DNA from: JAJXZP01 sp963787185
GTDB lineage: Bacteria > Spirochaetota > Spirochaetia > Treponematales > Rectinemataceae
DNA: 64,000 nucleotides
Assembly (NCBI GenBank): GCA_963787185.1
Contig: CAWBCC010000009.1
Span: 446,971 to 510,970 of the forward strand
Reading direction: 5' to 3'
The notes under the pieces are model-generated. The model saw nothing but the letters and a program-made list of their open reading frames with translations, made no database searches and was not told the DNA's origin. Below, piece by piece: positions 25,612 through 33,807 of this stretch. The first letter of the stretch is position 1. Each line of letters begins with the position of its first letter. A program made the position numbers and the translations under genes.

Positions 25612-28260
25612 CTAGGCCTTGGCGGCCTTCCGTAGTTCGATTTCCACCTGTGCGACGGCAGTGATGGACAGAGGCACCTGGTACGGCGAACACGACACAT
25701 AATCGAGTCCCGTCGCCATGCAGAAGCGAATGTTGTCGGGATTGGCTCCATGCTCACCACACAGCCCCGTTACGAGGTCCGGACGTGAAAGCTTGCCGCG
25801 TCTGACGGCTGTGGCCACGAGATCCTTCACGGGAGACGTGAGCAGCGAGAACGGGTTGCCTTCGATCAAGTCATAGAGCGAATAGTCCGGCATGAAGGAG
25901 TTGAAGTCGTCGCGGCTTATGCCGAGCGTGGTCTGCGTGAGATCGTTGGTGCCGAAGGAGAAAAACTCGCTATAGCGGGCTATCTCTCCGGCACTGAGCG
26001 CCGCGGCGGGCAGCTCGATCATCGTGCCCACCTTGAAGGGGACCGGTTTCGCGCCGAGCTCGTTGCGGACCTCCTCTTCTATCTCCATGAGACCACGGTA
26101 CTGCTTGCCTTCTATCCTTTTGCCGTGGACGACCAGCTTAAGCTCCGAGGAATTCATGACGACGGGGATCATCACCTCGGGTCTGACATCCACCTTTTCC
26201 TTCTGCAGTTTGAATACGGCCTCGAAAATCGCGCGGACCTGCATTTCGTAAATCTCGGGATAGGACACGGCGATACGACAGCCGCGGTGGCCGAGCATGG
26301 GGTTGAACTCGGAGAGAGCGTCGCAGCGCGCCTGAATCTCGGCTCTCGAAAGCTTCTTCGCTCCCTTGCGTGCGGCCAGATAGGTGACCAGGGTTTCCAT
26401 CTCGGCCGGATTGTGAGGGAGAAATTCGTGGAGCGGAGCATCCAGAAGACGGATCGTGACCTCTTTGCCGGCCATGGTCTTGAAGAGCCCGTAGAAGTCT
26501 TCGCGCTGCATGGGCTTGAGCTTTTCAAGAGCCTTGACCCGCTCTTCCTTGGTGTCGGATAGGATCATTTCGCGGATCACGTTGATACGCTTTTCGTTGA
26601 AGAACATGTGCTCGGTGCGGGTAAGGCCGATTCCCTCGGCGCCGAAAAGCAGGGCGCGGGCCGCGTCGCGGGGCGTATCGGCATTGGCTCGGACATGAAA
26701 ATGCCGCATCTGCTTCTTGGCCAAGGCTATGAAGTCGAGAAGGCCGGAATCTTTGGGGTCGGGCGAAATGAGATCGGCCTTGCCCAGCCATATCTGCGCC
26801 TCTCCATAGAAGGGCACGTTCATCGTGATGTAGTCGCCCTCTTCTACGGCGAGATCTCCGATCGTGGCCTTTTTGCCCCGAATTTTCATCTCCGGTTTGA
26901 CGAGTGAAACCTTGCCGTATTGACGCGCGACTACAGAAGCGTGCGCCGAATAACCGCCCTCGCAGGACAGGACGCCGGCGGCAACTTCTATGGCTTTGAC
27001 GTCCTCGGCGAAAGTCGAAGGCATGACCAGGATGAAATGTTTGTCCTCGTTCTTCTGCTGAGCGAGTCTGAAGGCCTCGAGCAGGCCCTCGGTGCTGAAA
27101 TAGACGCGTCCGATCGCCGCGCCGGGAGCTCCCACGATGCCCCCCGAGACCCCCGGCAGCTTTTTGATCGAATTGAAATCGACTATGTCGTGAAGTATCT
27201 CGTTGAGACGTCCGGGAGCTATCGAGCTGACGACATAGGCTTCGTCTACGACCTTGCGCGCGTTGAGGTCGAGCGCCAGCCTGAGGTCGGCCTGAGTGCT
27301 TTTTGCGACCACCTGTCTCTGCTCGATGAGCCAGAGTTTCTTGTTTTCGATAGTGAAGCGTATCTGCCTGATTTCCAAGTGCTTGTCTTCGAGCTTTCGG
27401 GCAATCTTCTCGAGTTCCTTGAGGTTGGCGGCATCGATTTTATTGATGTCTTTGCCTTCGGCGCCGATCTCGTTGAAACGCTCCTGGTAGAATTCGCCTT
27501 GAAGCACTGCGTCGCCCGTGACTATGTCGCGCGTAAAAAATGCTCCCGAAGCCGAGTCCTTTCCATAATTGCCGTACACCATGGGCTGCACGAGTATGGC
27601 CGTATCGCCCGCGTCCTGCTCGTCGAGGCGAACGAGGCGGGATACACGCTTGAGAGCGATTTCGACCTGAACGGCCGCCGAATCGAAGAAACCCTCAGGA
27701 AGCAGGGCCGCGTACTCGTCCATGAACGCTGCCGCGGGCTTCGCCGCTTTCTCGGCCCGCAAGGTCTTGGTGCAAGCCTCGGCCGCGGCCGCGATGGCGA
27801 ATCGGTCTTTATCGCGGCCTTCGAGCTCCGCAATGCGGTCCTCGACCGCGAGCATGCCGCGGACGAGGAACAGCACCTCATGGGCGGCGAAGTTGGCGCC
27901 CACCCACGACGCGAAGCCTTCGACGGTGTCGCGGGCGAGACCGAAATCGTGCAGTGTGGGATAATTCGAGATGGCCAAGTTAGGCGAGACGACGATCTTG
28001 AACAGCAGAGGGTTAGTCCGATCGCCGAGCTTTTTGCCGACGATCTCTTCCGCTTTCCGTAGGAACGGTTTGAGCTCTTCACCTACTTTTTCATCTTGGA
28101 GATGCGAGGCGCCATCGGAATCGATGACGAAACCGGGAAGGATCGGCAGGGCGAGTTCGGCGAACTCATTGGCCTGTCGGCCCCTCATGCCGAGTTTTTC
28201 GAGATCCACGCCCTTCTTTACCGGTTCCTTCTGGCTGAAGAAATGAACATTATTCTTCAT
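25612..28260 (-). CDS. ppdK: Pyruvate, phosphate dikinase (PEP synthase family)
   Basis: 882 residues. Interconverts pyruvate, ATP and phosphate with PEP, AMP and diphosphate. The swivelling domain has its phospho-His H440 in EGGYSAHASVVAR, where the common form is GGMTSHAAVVAR. The PEP/pyruvate barrel shows GIGLTRTEHMFF, ELPAAALSAGEIARYSEFFSFGTNDLTQ (about 765-795) and the catalytic C834 in GLCGEHGANP. The N-terminal ATP-grasp part is divergent (KGVDLEKLGMRGRQANEFAE). Length is normal. Followed upstream by a spirochaetal gene and cfpA on the same strand. Confidence 0.9.
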   Translation of the reverse strand: MKNNVHFFSQKEPVKKGVDLEKLGMRGRQANEFAELALPILPGFVIDSDGASHLQDEKVGEELKPFLRKAEEIVGKKLGDRTNPLLFKIVVSPNLAISNYPTLHDFGLARDTVEGFASWVGANFAAHEVLFLVRGMLAVEDRIAELEGRDKDRFAIAAAAEACTKTLRAEKAAKPAAAFMDEYAALLPEGFFDSAAVQVEIALKRVSRLVRLDEQDAGDTAILVQPMVYGNYGKDSASGAFFTRDIVTGDAVLQGEFYQERFNEIGAEGKDINKIDAANLKELEKIARKLEDKHLEIRQIRFTIENKKLWLIEQRQVVAKSTQADLRLALDLNARKVVDEAYVVSSIAPGRLNEILHDIVDFNSIKKLPGVSGGIVGAPGAAIGRVYFSTEGLLEAFRLAQQKNEDKHFILVMPSTFAEDVKAIEVAAGVLSCEGGYSAHASVVARQYGKVSLVKPEMKIRGKKATIGDLAVEEGDYITMNVPFYGEAQIWLGKADLISPDPKDSGLLDFIALAKKQMRHFHVRANADTPRDAARALLFGAEGIGLTRTEHMFFNEKRINVIREMILSDTKEERVKALEKLKPMQREDFYGLFKTMAGKEVTIRLLDAPLHEFLPHNPAEMETLVTYLAARKGAKKLSRAEIQARCDALSEFNPMLGHRGCRIAVSYPEIYEMQVRAIFEAVFKLQKEKVDVRPEVMIPVVMNSSELKLVVHGKRIEGKQYRGLMEIEEEVRNELGAKPVPFKVGTMIELPAAALSAGEIARYSEFFSFGTNDLTQTTLGISRDDFNSFMPDYSLYDLIEGNPFSLLTSPVKDLVATAVRRGKLSRPDLVTGLCGEHGANPDNIRFCMATGLDYVSCSPYQVPLSITAVAQVEIELRKAAKA

Positions 28261-28290
28261 GGCCTTTCCTTTCCTGCGTCGGCTGTGCGG

Positions 28291-29352
28291 CTAGAACAGC
28301 GCCATGACGCTGTTCACGGGGCCTCTCAGGAAGGCCTCGAACATGTGACTCGCTCCCTGCGTGAGGTATCGCTGAAGCTTGGCCACATCCGAGATATTCT
28401 CGCCGGCTATGGCGAATTGAATTGTCGAACCGTGCTTCACCTTACCCCACTTGAAAAGAGCATTCAGATTGGTTATTCGTTCGCCGTCATAGTAGACGAG
28501 CACCTGAAGGTCGGGATGCTTCACGTTGTAGCTCGCGATGATGCGCTTCCACGCCTCGACATTGCCGTTATGGAAAAGCTCGTTCGTGACATTCACCGAA
28601 TACATCGGGGTCATGCGCGCGCCCGGTTTGACCGCCTGTTCGGCCGCGACGGCCGCCTTGGGCTCCTCCGGCTCGATCGGAGCGGCTTCCGCCGCGACCG
28701 CCTTCTTGGCCCTCGGTGCGCCCGAACTTTTCGGGGCCTTGGGCGCCGCCTTGAGCTTGGGCCTTCCCGTATGTTTGGCCTCGGCGGAGGCGAGAGATTC
28801 CTTGAGTTGCCTGTAGACGCAGTCGCCTCTCAGGAACTCGGGCTTCACCTTGGGTTTTCGACCGGCGAAGAGATCTATCACCGCTTGGGCGGTCGCGTCG
28901 AGAAGACTGACCTCTCCCTCTTTGGCAAATCGCCCGGAGTATATGACGAGAAGCTCGGAACGATTGAGACGGTCGATTTGAGCCATTCTTCGCTTGTTCT
29001 TGGGGTTTACCACTATCGCGCCGAGATCGGGGTGGAAATAGATCGCGACGAGGTCCACCGCGTTCCATTTTACCGTCTCCTCGGATACGGCGGACAGATC
29101 GCTCGTGATCGAGTCCAGATTGGCCGAGACGCTGCGATAGGAAAATTTCTGACCGAGAATCATGGAAACAACCGGTCGGATGTCGTCTTTGTCGAGAACT
29201 TTGTCTTCGAGAAGCTCGTCTATTATATCCGCCAAATTCTCCTTGCCGGCCATGCGGTCCACTGCTGCGATTACACTCTGAATGTGCCGAACCGAGGCGT
29301 TGAAACCTTCTCGGTCGGCAAGACCCTCGAATTGACTGATCATGCTTTTCAT
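28291..29352 (-). CDS. Conserved spirochaetal protein between cfpA and ppdK
   Basis: 353 residues. An N-terminal helical domain (to about 190) is followed by a Lys/Ala/Pro-rich linker (about 195-255) and a C-terminal domain of about 95 residues (MYSVNVTNELFHNGNVEAWK onward). No signal peptide, membrane helix or catalytic motif. Start 29352 chosen for AGGAGG. It lies between a filament protein gene and ppdK, matching what I recall of the T. pallidum gene order TP0746-TP0748. Function unknown. Its leader contains a terminator-like hairpin (29372-29405). Confidence 0.78.
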   Translation of the reverse strand: MKSMISQFEGLADREGFNASVRHIQSVIAAVDRMAGKENLADIIDELLEDKVLDKDDIRPVVSMILGQKFSYRSVSANLDSITSDLSAVSEETVKWNAVDLVAIYFHPDLGAIVVNPKNKRRMAQIDRLNRSELLVIYSGRFAKEGEVSLLDATAQAVIDLFAGRKPKVKPEFLRGDCVYRQLKESLASAEAKHTGRPKLKAAPKAPKSSGAPRAKKAVAAEAAPIEPEEPKAAVAAEQAVKPGARMTPMYSVNVTNELFHNGNVEAWKRIIASYNVKHPDLQVLVYYDGERITNLNALFKWGKVKHGSTIQFAIAGENISDVAKLQRYLTQGASHMFEAFLRGPVNSVMALF

Positions 29353-29371
29353 GAGCTGGACTCCTCCTGCG

Positions 29372-29405
29372 AAAAAGGCCGTCCCCCGTGAGCGGGAGGA
29401 CGGCC
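29372..29405 (-). terminator. Intrinsic terminator inside the leader of the 28291-29352 gene
   Basis: Minus-strand stem GGCCGTCC (29398-29405) with GGACGGCC (29377-29384), extended by partial pairing inside, and T5 (29372-29376). The ribosome site begins about ten bases later. It may end cfpA transcription, or act as an attenuator of the next gene. Confidence 0.65.
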
Positions 29406-29421
29406 CCTCGGGCATGCCTTA

Positions 29422-29449
29422 ATGATATACAACCGAGTCGCGAACGCAA
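29422..29449 (-). promoter_or_regulatory. Predicted promoter ahead of the leader terminator
   Basis: Minus-strand TTGCGT (29444-29449), 16-base spacer, TATCAT (29422-29427). Transcription would begin near 29415, just before the hairpin, giving a leader of about 63 bases. Confidence 0.45.
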
Positions 29450-29569
29450 GTGCCGTCCCCGCCGATATTTTCCTCGAACCGCGGCTGCGTGGAGCGGAAG
29501 GGAAGCCCCGAACGGCTGCACGGCAGAAGAAAGCCGACCGACTATCGCCGGCCGGCATTCTTTGGGGCA

Positions 29570-31633
29570 TCAGAGCTGCCTGAGACCGCCTTCCTCGCTT
29601 CGGCGACCACGGCGTCCGGCGGGTTTCGAAGCGCCCTTCTTCGCAGAGTCGACGACGCCTTTTGCCGCGCCGCGCCTGCCGGGCGCCTTGACGCTGACGG
29701 GTGCAGGCGGCTCGAGAGCCTCTTCAAGAGCCGAACCCGTATCGGCGTTGAGCATGGAAAGATAGTCCGTCCCCGCTGCTCCGGGAGCGCCTTCCGAAGC
29801 ATCGCTCGGAGAGAAGGACTGCGCGATGTCCTCGCGGACGGTGGATCGGCGGCGGCTGAAGGAGGCGAAGGCCGCGTCCTGGAAGCCCTTGGAAACGCCA
29901 TGGAGGAACTCGTTGAGCACATTCGCCATCCCGTCCAGGGTCGCCTTTTTTCTTTTGATGGACGTGATATCCACATCGAGGAGAAGACCGGGCTGGATGT
30001 GGTAGGGATTGATCATATAGGCGAACTTGTCGAATTCCCTCGAGAGGAAGGCGAGGCGCTCCTCGACGACCCGCCGCTGAATTGGGTACTGATAGGAGTA
30101 CATGCTCTTGAGCTTGTCGGACATGAGGATGAGCCTCGAGCGCACTTTGTCTTTCTCGTAAAGTTTCGTGGGATTGTTCTTCTCGACGTCGGTATCCGCG
30201 GATTTGACGAAGGAGATCTCATCCCAGACCTTCGCGATATTCTCGTAAAGCGGCTCGTTGGTCTTGTCCTTGATGCGGCGCTTGATCTTGCCGCGATAGA
30301 TGCCGGCCAGATCGTTGAAGTCGGAAATGCGCTTCAGGAACTTGGAATCCTCGTACATCATCTCGAGAACGTCCCAGAGATGCTGCACTTCGGTTTCGAA
30401 ACTCGCGAGCTGGACGGCGTAGGCCTTGCGCTCCTCGATGAGCTGCGCGTTGTCGTAGTACTGGAGACGGATCTGATAACGCTCGTCGGGGAGAATGGCG
30501 AAGTTCGTGTCCTCGTACTCGCGGATGATGAGCTCTCGGGCGTTCTTGAGGTTCTCGATGTACTGATAACCCATCTTCGAGGTGTCGAGGATCGAGGTGA
30601 TCGAGTTGACCGCCGTGTTGTAGCCGCGATTGCGGATATTCTCGATGTCGACTATCTTCTTGAGATTTTCGCGGATGTTGAGCTGGTCGAAAGTGGCCGG
30701 ATCGATCTCGGCGCGGAGATTATTGATCCTCTCCATGAGATCCTTGGCGATGATGGTGTAGCGTTTGGACTTGGGATTTTCGACATCGTCGTCCGTGTAG
30801 TCCCTGATCCGGTTCATCCGCTCGAAAATGATTTCGGTGTCGGAAAGTTCTTCTTTGCCGGCATCGATCAACCTGTCCTTGAGCTTCTCGATCTCCTTGT
30901 CGATCTGATCGACGAGATGCTTCGATATGAGGTCTTTGATGAGATACTCGACCGTAACCTGATAATGGAAGATCGGGGAGATGAGCTCGGAATCGAGAAT
31001 GTTGACGGAAAGCTTGACGTCGGTGACAGTCTTGGGCTTGTTCAGGTTGTCCTTGAACGAGCACTTGACGACCGAATAGGCGTTCTCGCCGCGGATAAAG
31101 GCGCCGACATCCGTTTTCTGGCGGAGGAGAGCGTTGGTCAGGTTCTCCATCTCGTTGACACCGCGCTGGATATGTCCCTGGAGGTGGCCGAACATGTTGA
31201 CCATCGATTTTTCGACTTCGCCCGTGTTGAACTTGTCCGCGCCACCGACCTGATCGAGGAGTTCCGCGATCTCTTTCGGAGTATAGCGGGCGAGCGACTT
31301 CATCTCTTCCTTATCGATGAAGTTCCTGACCTTCTTCACCATCTCGTCTTCGGTGGTGACCATGAAGCGGTTGAACATGTTCTGATAGTTCTGGTTGAAG
31401 TAGTTGTAGAGTTTTTCCTTCAACCCGCCCATGACATCGAGCCGCTCGAGCACCTCTTTGGGCAGGCGGGCGTTGATGTGGTGAATAACCTTGTTGGTCT
31501 CCTCTTCGAGGAGCTGATTGACTTCACGCTGCTGGTCGCGCCCTTCCTGAGCGAGGGAGTTGCGGGAACCGACGGCCGAGGGCTTTTCGGGATGGAATAC
31601 ATTTGGACTCTTAGGCAGATCTATCGCACCCAT
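29570..31633 (-). CDS. cfpA: Cytoplasmic filament protein A
   Basis: 687 residues, close to the length of treponemal CfpA. The N-terminus reads MGAIDLPKSPNVFHPEKPSA, which I recognise as the CfpA opening. The protein is soluble, charged and rich in predicted helix and coiled coil (for example QREVNQLLEEETNKVIHHI, LKRISDFNDLAGIYRGKIK), without signal peptide or membrane helix. In Treponema it builds the ribbon of cytoplasmic filaments running beneath the periplasmic flagella and is linked to cell division. A short Ala/Gly/Arg-rich tail follows residue about 630. AAAGGAG precedes the ATG. Confidence 0.88.
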   Translation of the reverse strand: MGAIDLPKSPNVFHPEKPSAVGSRNSLAQEGRDQQREVNQLLEEETNKVIHHINARLPKEVLERLDVMGGLKEKLYNYFNQNYQNMFNRFMVTTEDEMVKKVRNFIDKEEMKSLARYTPKEIAELLDQVGGADKFNTGEVEKSMVNMFGHLQGHIQRGVNEMENLTNALLRQKTDVGAFIRGENAYSVVKCSFKDNLNKPKTVTDVKLSVNILDSELISPIFHYQVTVEYLIKDLISKHLVDQIDKEIEKLKDRLIDAGKEELSDTEIIFERMNRIRDYTDDDVENPKSKRYTIIAKDLMERINNLRAEIDPATFDQLNIRENLKKIVDIENIRNRGYNTAVNSITSILDTSKMGYQYIENLKNARELIIREYEDTNFAILPDERYQIRLQYYDNAQLIEERKAYAVQLASFETEVQHLWDVLEMMYEDSKFLKRISDFNDLAGIYRGKIKRRIKDKTNEPLYENIAKVWDEISFVKSADTDVEKNNPTKLYEKDKVRSRLILMSDKLKSMYSYQYPIQRRVVEERLAFLSREFDKFAYMINPYHIQPGLLLDVDITSIKRKKATLDGMANVLNEFLHGVSKGFQDAAFASFSRRRSTVREDIAQSFSPSDASEGAPGAAGTDYLSMLNADTGSALEEALEPPAPVSVKAPGRRGAAKGVVDSAKKGASKPAGRRGRRSEEGGLRQL

Positions 31634-31665
31634 ATGATCTCCTTTACGCGATTAAGGATACTTGG

Positions 31666-31694
31666 ATTATAGTATCGAATGGCAGCGAAAGTTG
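31666..31694 (-). promoter_or_regulatory. Promoter of cfpA
   Basis: Minus-strand perfect -10 TATAAT (31666-31671) with a weak -35 (CAACTT, 31689-31694, 17-base spacer). The leader would be about 26 bases with AAAGGAG. Confidence 0.6.
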
Positions 31695-31790
31695 TAAAGG
31701 CCGAAAATAGTTTTTCGTGCATGGAATCGGCCCTAATATGGTAGAATCCAAAGAGTCGGGGCCAATCCCCCCGCGGAAAGGAAGGCATCC

Positions 31791-32714
31791 GTGAATCGTC
31801 CCCACAGCCTCCTCGCTTTGTTGGTTCTTGTGTCGGCGAATATCCTTGTCGTTTCCGGGCTTCCCGCGATGGCGCAAACTTCTTCGACGCCCGGCATGGC
31901 CGAGAAGAGGTCCAAGGGCTTGGACGTTATCCTCCTTCTCGACAAGTCCCTGTCGATGGCTCCGTTTTTCGACCAGGTAAAGGCCTATGCGGCGGGAAAT
32001 GTGCTCGAGCCTATTCTCCTGCCGGGTGACCGTCTGATTCTCGAAACTTTCTACGGCAAAGTCGAGAGGCTCTATGACGGCACGATAAGATCGGAAGCGG
32101 ATAAGGCGGCTGCCATACGGACGCTGAGAAGCGTTCGTGCGGACGGGCACTATACCGATATCGGCGCCGCCCTCGACGCCGCACAGCGTGATCTGGCCGA
32201 ACTGGGGCAGCCCGACAGGCCCAAGTATGTCCTTCTGATCACCGATGAACGGCAGGAAGCGCCGGCGGGCAGTCCATATGCCTCAAAGAACCACAAGCTG
32301 GACCACCCCGCTCTCGAATATGTCAAGCGAGTGGATTTGGGCAAGTTCAGGGCAATAACGGTGGGGTTCGGCGTCGGAGCCAAGGTCGACGCGGCAACGC
32401 CCCAGGTCATGAGCCTGTTGACCGAACCTCCGTCGAACGAGGTCCCGGGGCCGAGCGCAGCGGGCGGAGGAGGGCCGGGCACGAACGGCGGGACGGCGGC
32501 GGCCGGTTCGGTGCAGTCGGTATCCGGGACGGCGGCCGGGGGCACTACGAACCGCCCCGGCGGAGAAACGGCGGCGGGCCGGAGGGCGGCCGAAGAAATT
32601 TCGCCGCTTTTCGTCTGGGCAGGCCTGCTCGTTCTCGTTCTGGCGCTTGCGGGAATATCACACATTCTACTAAGATCGAGAAGAGCTAAAGATAAGGGAA
32701 AACAGGAAACCTGA
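31791..32714 (+). CDS. Exported von Willebrand factor A domain protein
   Basis: 307 residues. Signal peptide (about 1-28, ending AMAQ), VWA domain (about 44-215) with the metal-ion site D51-x-S53-x-S55 in LLLDKSLSM and further parts in HYTDIGAAL and LLITDE, then a Gly/Ala/Thr-rich stalk (about 222-270) and a C-terminal membrane helix (about 275-295) with a basic end. This suggests an inner-membrane-anchored periplasmic adhesion or assembly domain. Start is GTG with AAGGAAGG. Overlaps the DHH gene by one base (TGATG). Confidence 0.85.
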   Translation: MNRPHSLLALLVLVSANILVVSGLPAMAQTSSTPGMAEKRSKGLDVILLLDKSLSMAPFFDQVKAYAAGNVLEPILLPGDRLILETFYGKVERLYDGTIRSEADKAAAIRTLRSVRADGHYTDIGAALDAAQRDLAELGQPDRPKYVLLITDERQEAPAGSPYASKNHKLDHPALEYVKRVDLGKFRAITVGFGVGAKVDAATPQVMSLLTEPPSNEVPGPSAAGGGGPGTNGGTAAAGSVQSVSGTAAGGTTNRPGGETAAGRRAAEEISPLFVWAGLLVLVLALAGISHILLRSRRAKDKGKQET

Positions 32715-33697
32715 TGACTCTCGACGAGCTGACCGAGTATCTCCGAAACAACGACTGCTACCTGGTCGCCTCGCACGACGGCCCCGATGCGGACGGACTG
32801 GGGGCCGCATACGCCCTCGTCCTGGCTCTGCGCGCGGTCGGCAAACGGGCCGTCGCGATGGTATCGGAGGGCGTCCCCGCCAAATACCGCTTCATCGATC
32901 AGGCTGAATTGTTCGTTTCACTTCCTTTGGAAGGGAAGTCGGCATTCGATCCGGAGGAGGCTACGCTCGTCGTCGTGGATACGCACGACCTCGGCTATCT
33001 GGGATCCGCGGGTGACAGGTTCCTGGCTTTGGCGCGCCGACATCTCGTCATCGATCACCATGAGGTGAGCGTCGATCTCGGACCGCTTTCCTTCGTCGAT
33101 CCGACCGCTTCGAGCACGTGCGAACTCGTCTATCTCCTCGTTCGCCGGCTGGGAGCGCAGCTGTCCGGGGACGCGGCCGAAGCGATCTTCGCCGGCATGG
33201 TCTACGATACGGGTTCCTTCGCGTATCCCAAAACGAGCGAGCGGACTTTGACCTTCGCGTCCGAACTCGTGCGCCTCGGCGTGCAGCCGTATACGATCCA
33301 CAATCATCTCTACGAATCCGGATCTATCGGCGGATTGATCCTTCAAAAGGCCGTGCTTTCGACCCTAGAGCTCCATGCCGAAAATAAAATAGCCGTACAG
33401 ACATTGAGACGCTCCGACCTCGCGTCCTCCGGCGCGGCGTACGAAGACGCCGAAGACATGGTCAACATTCCACTGCAGGGCAGGACCATCGAAGTGTCGC
33501 TTCTTTTCAAGGAAAATCTCGAGGGAAGGCTTCGCTGCTCGCTGCGAAGCAAGGGCAAAGTCAACGTGGCCCACATCGCGCAGTCCTTCGGCGGGGGGGG
33601 GCACAAGACCGCCGCCGGCTTCACCTGCACAACGCCCCTTGAAGCCAGCAAAGCCGACGTGTTACAAACCATCGGGAAAGCCCTTTCCCGCGCATAG
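32714..33697 (+). CDS. DHH/DHHA1 phosphoesterase, NrnA-like
   Basis: 327 residues. The DHH domain has ASHDGPDADGLGAA (about 19-32), VVDTHD (about 88-93) and IDHHE (113-117), all metal ligands; the DHHA1 domain ends with FGGGGHKTAAGF. Family members degrade nano-RNA and remove 3'-phosphate from pAp, or act on cyclic dinucleotide products. Length is typical of NrnA (about 310-330). Translation is coupled to the VWA gene through a one-base overlap. Confidence 0.9.
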   Translation: MTLDELTEYLRNNDCYLVASHDGPDADGLGAAYALVLALRAVGKRAVAMVSEGVPAKYRFIDQAELFVSLPLEGKSAFDPEEATLVVVDTHDLGYLGSAGDRFLALARRHLVIDHHEVSVDLGPLSFVDPTASSTCELVYLLVRRLGAQLSGDAAEAIFAGMVYDTGSFAYPKTSERTLTFASELVRLGVQPYTIHNHLYESGSIGGLILQKAVLSTLELHAENKIAVQTLRRSDLASSGAAYEDAEDMVNIPLQGRTIEVSLLFKENLEGRLRCSLRSKGKVNVAHIAQSFGGGGHKTAAGFTCTTPLEASKADVLQTIGKALSRA

Positions 33698-33807
33698 ACG
33701 CCCGGAAGAGCGGCCGCCCCCGACGAAATGCCGCGACGGGTGCGTCGGGCCTTCACGATGGAAGTCCTGATGCGGAAGATCGCGGTCCGCGGCGCAACTG
33801 GAGAAAC

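Noticed and set aside
29450..31672. Long plus-strand open frame opposite cfpA
   Set aside because: It is an antisense shadow of cfpA: acidic-hydrophobic patterns without domains, no ribosome site, and cfpA itself has recognised family features and a promoter.
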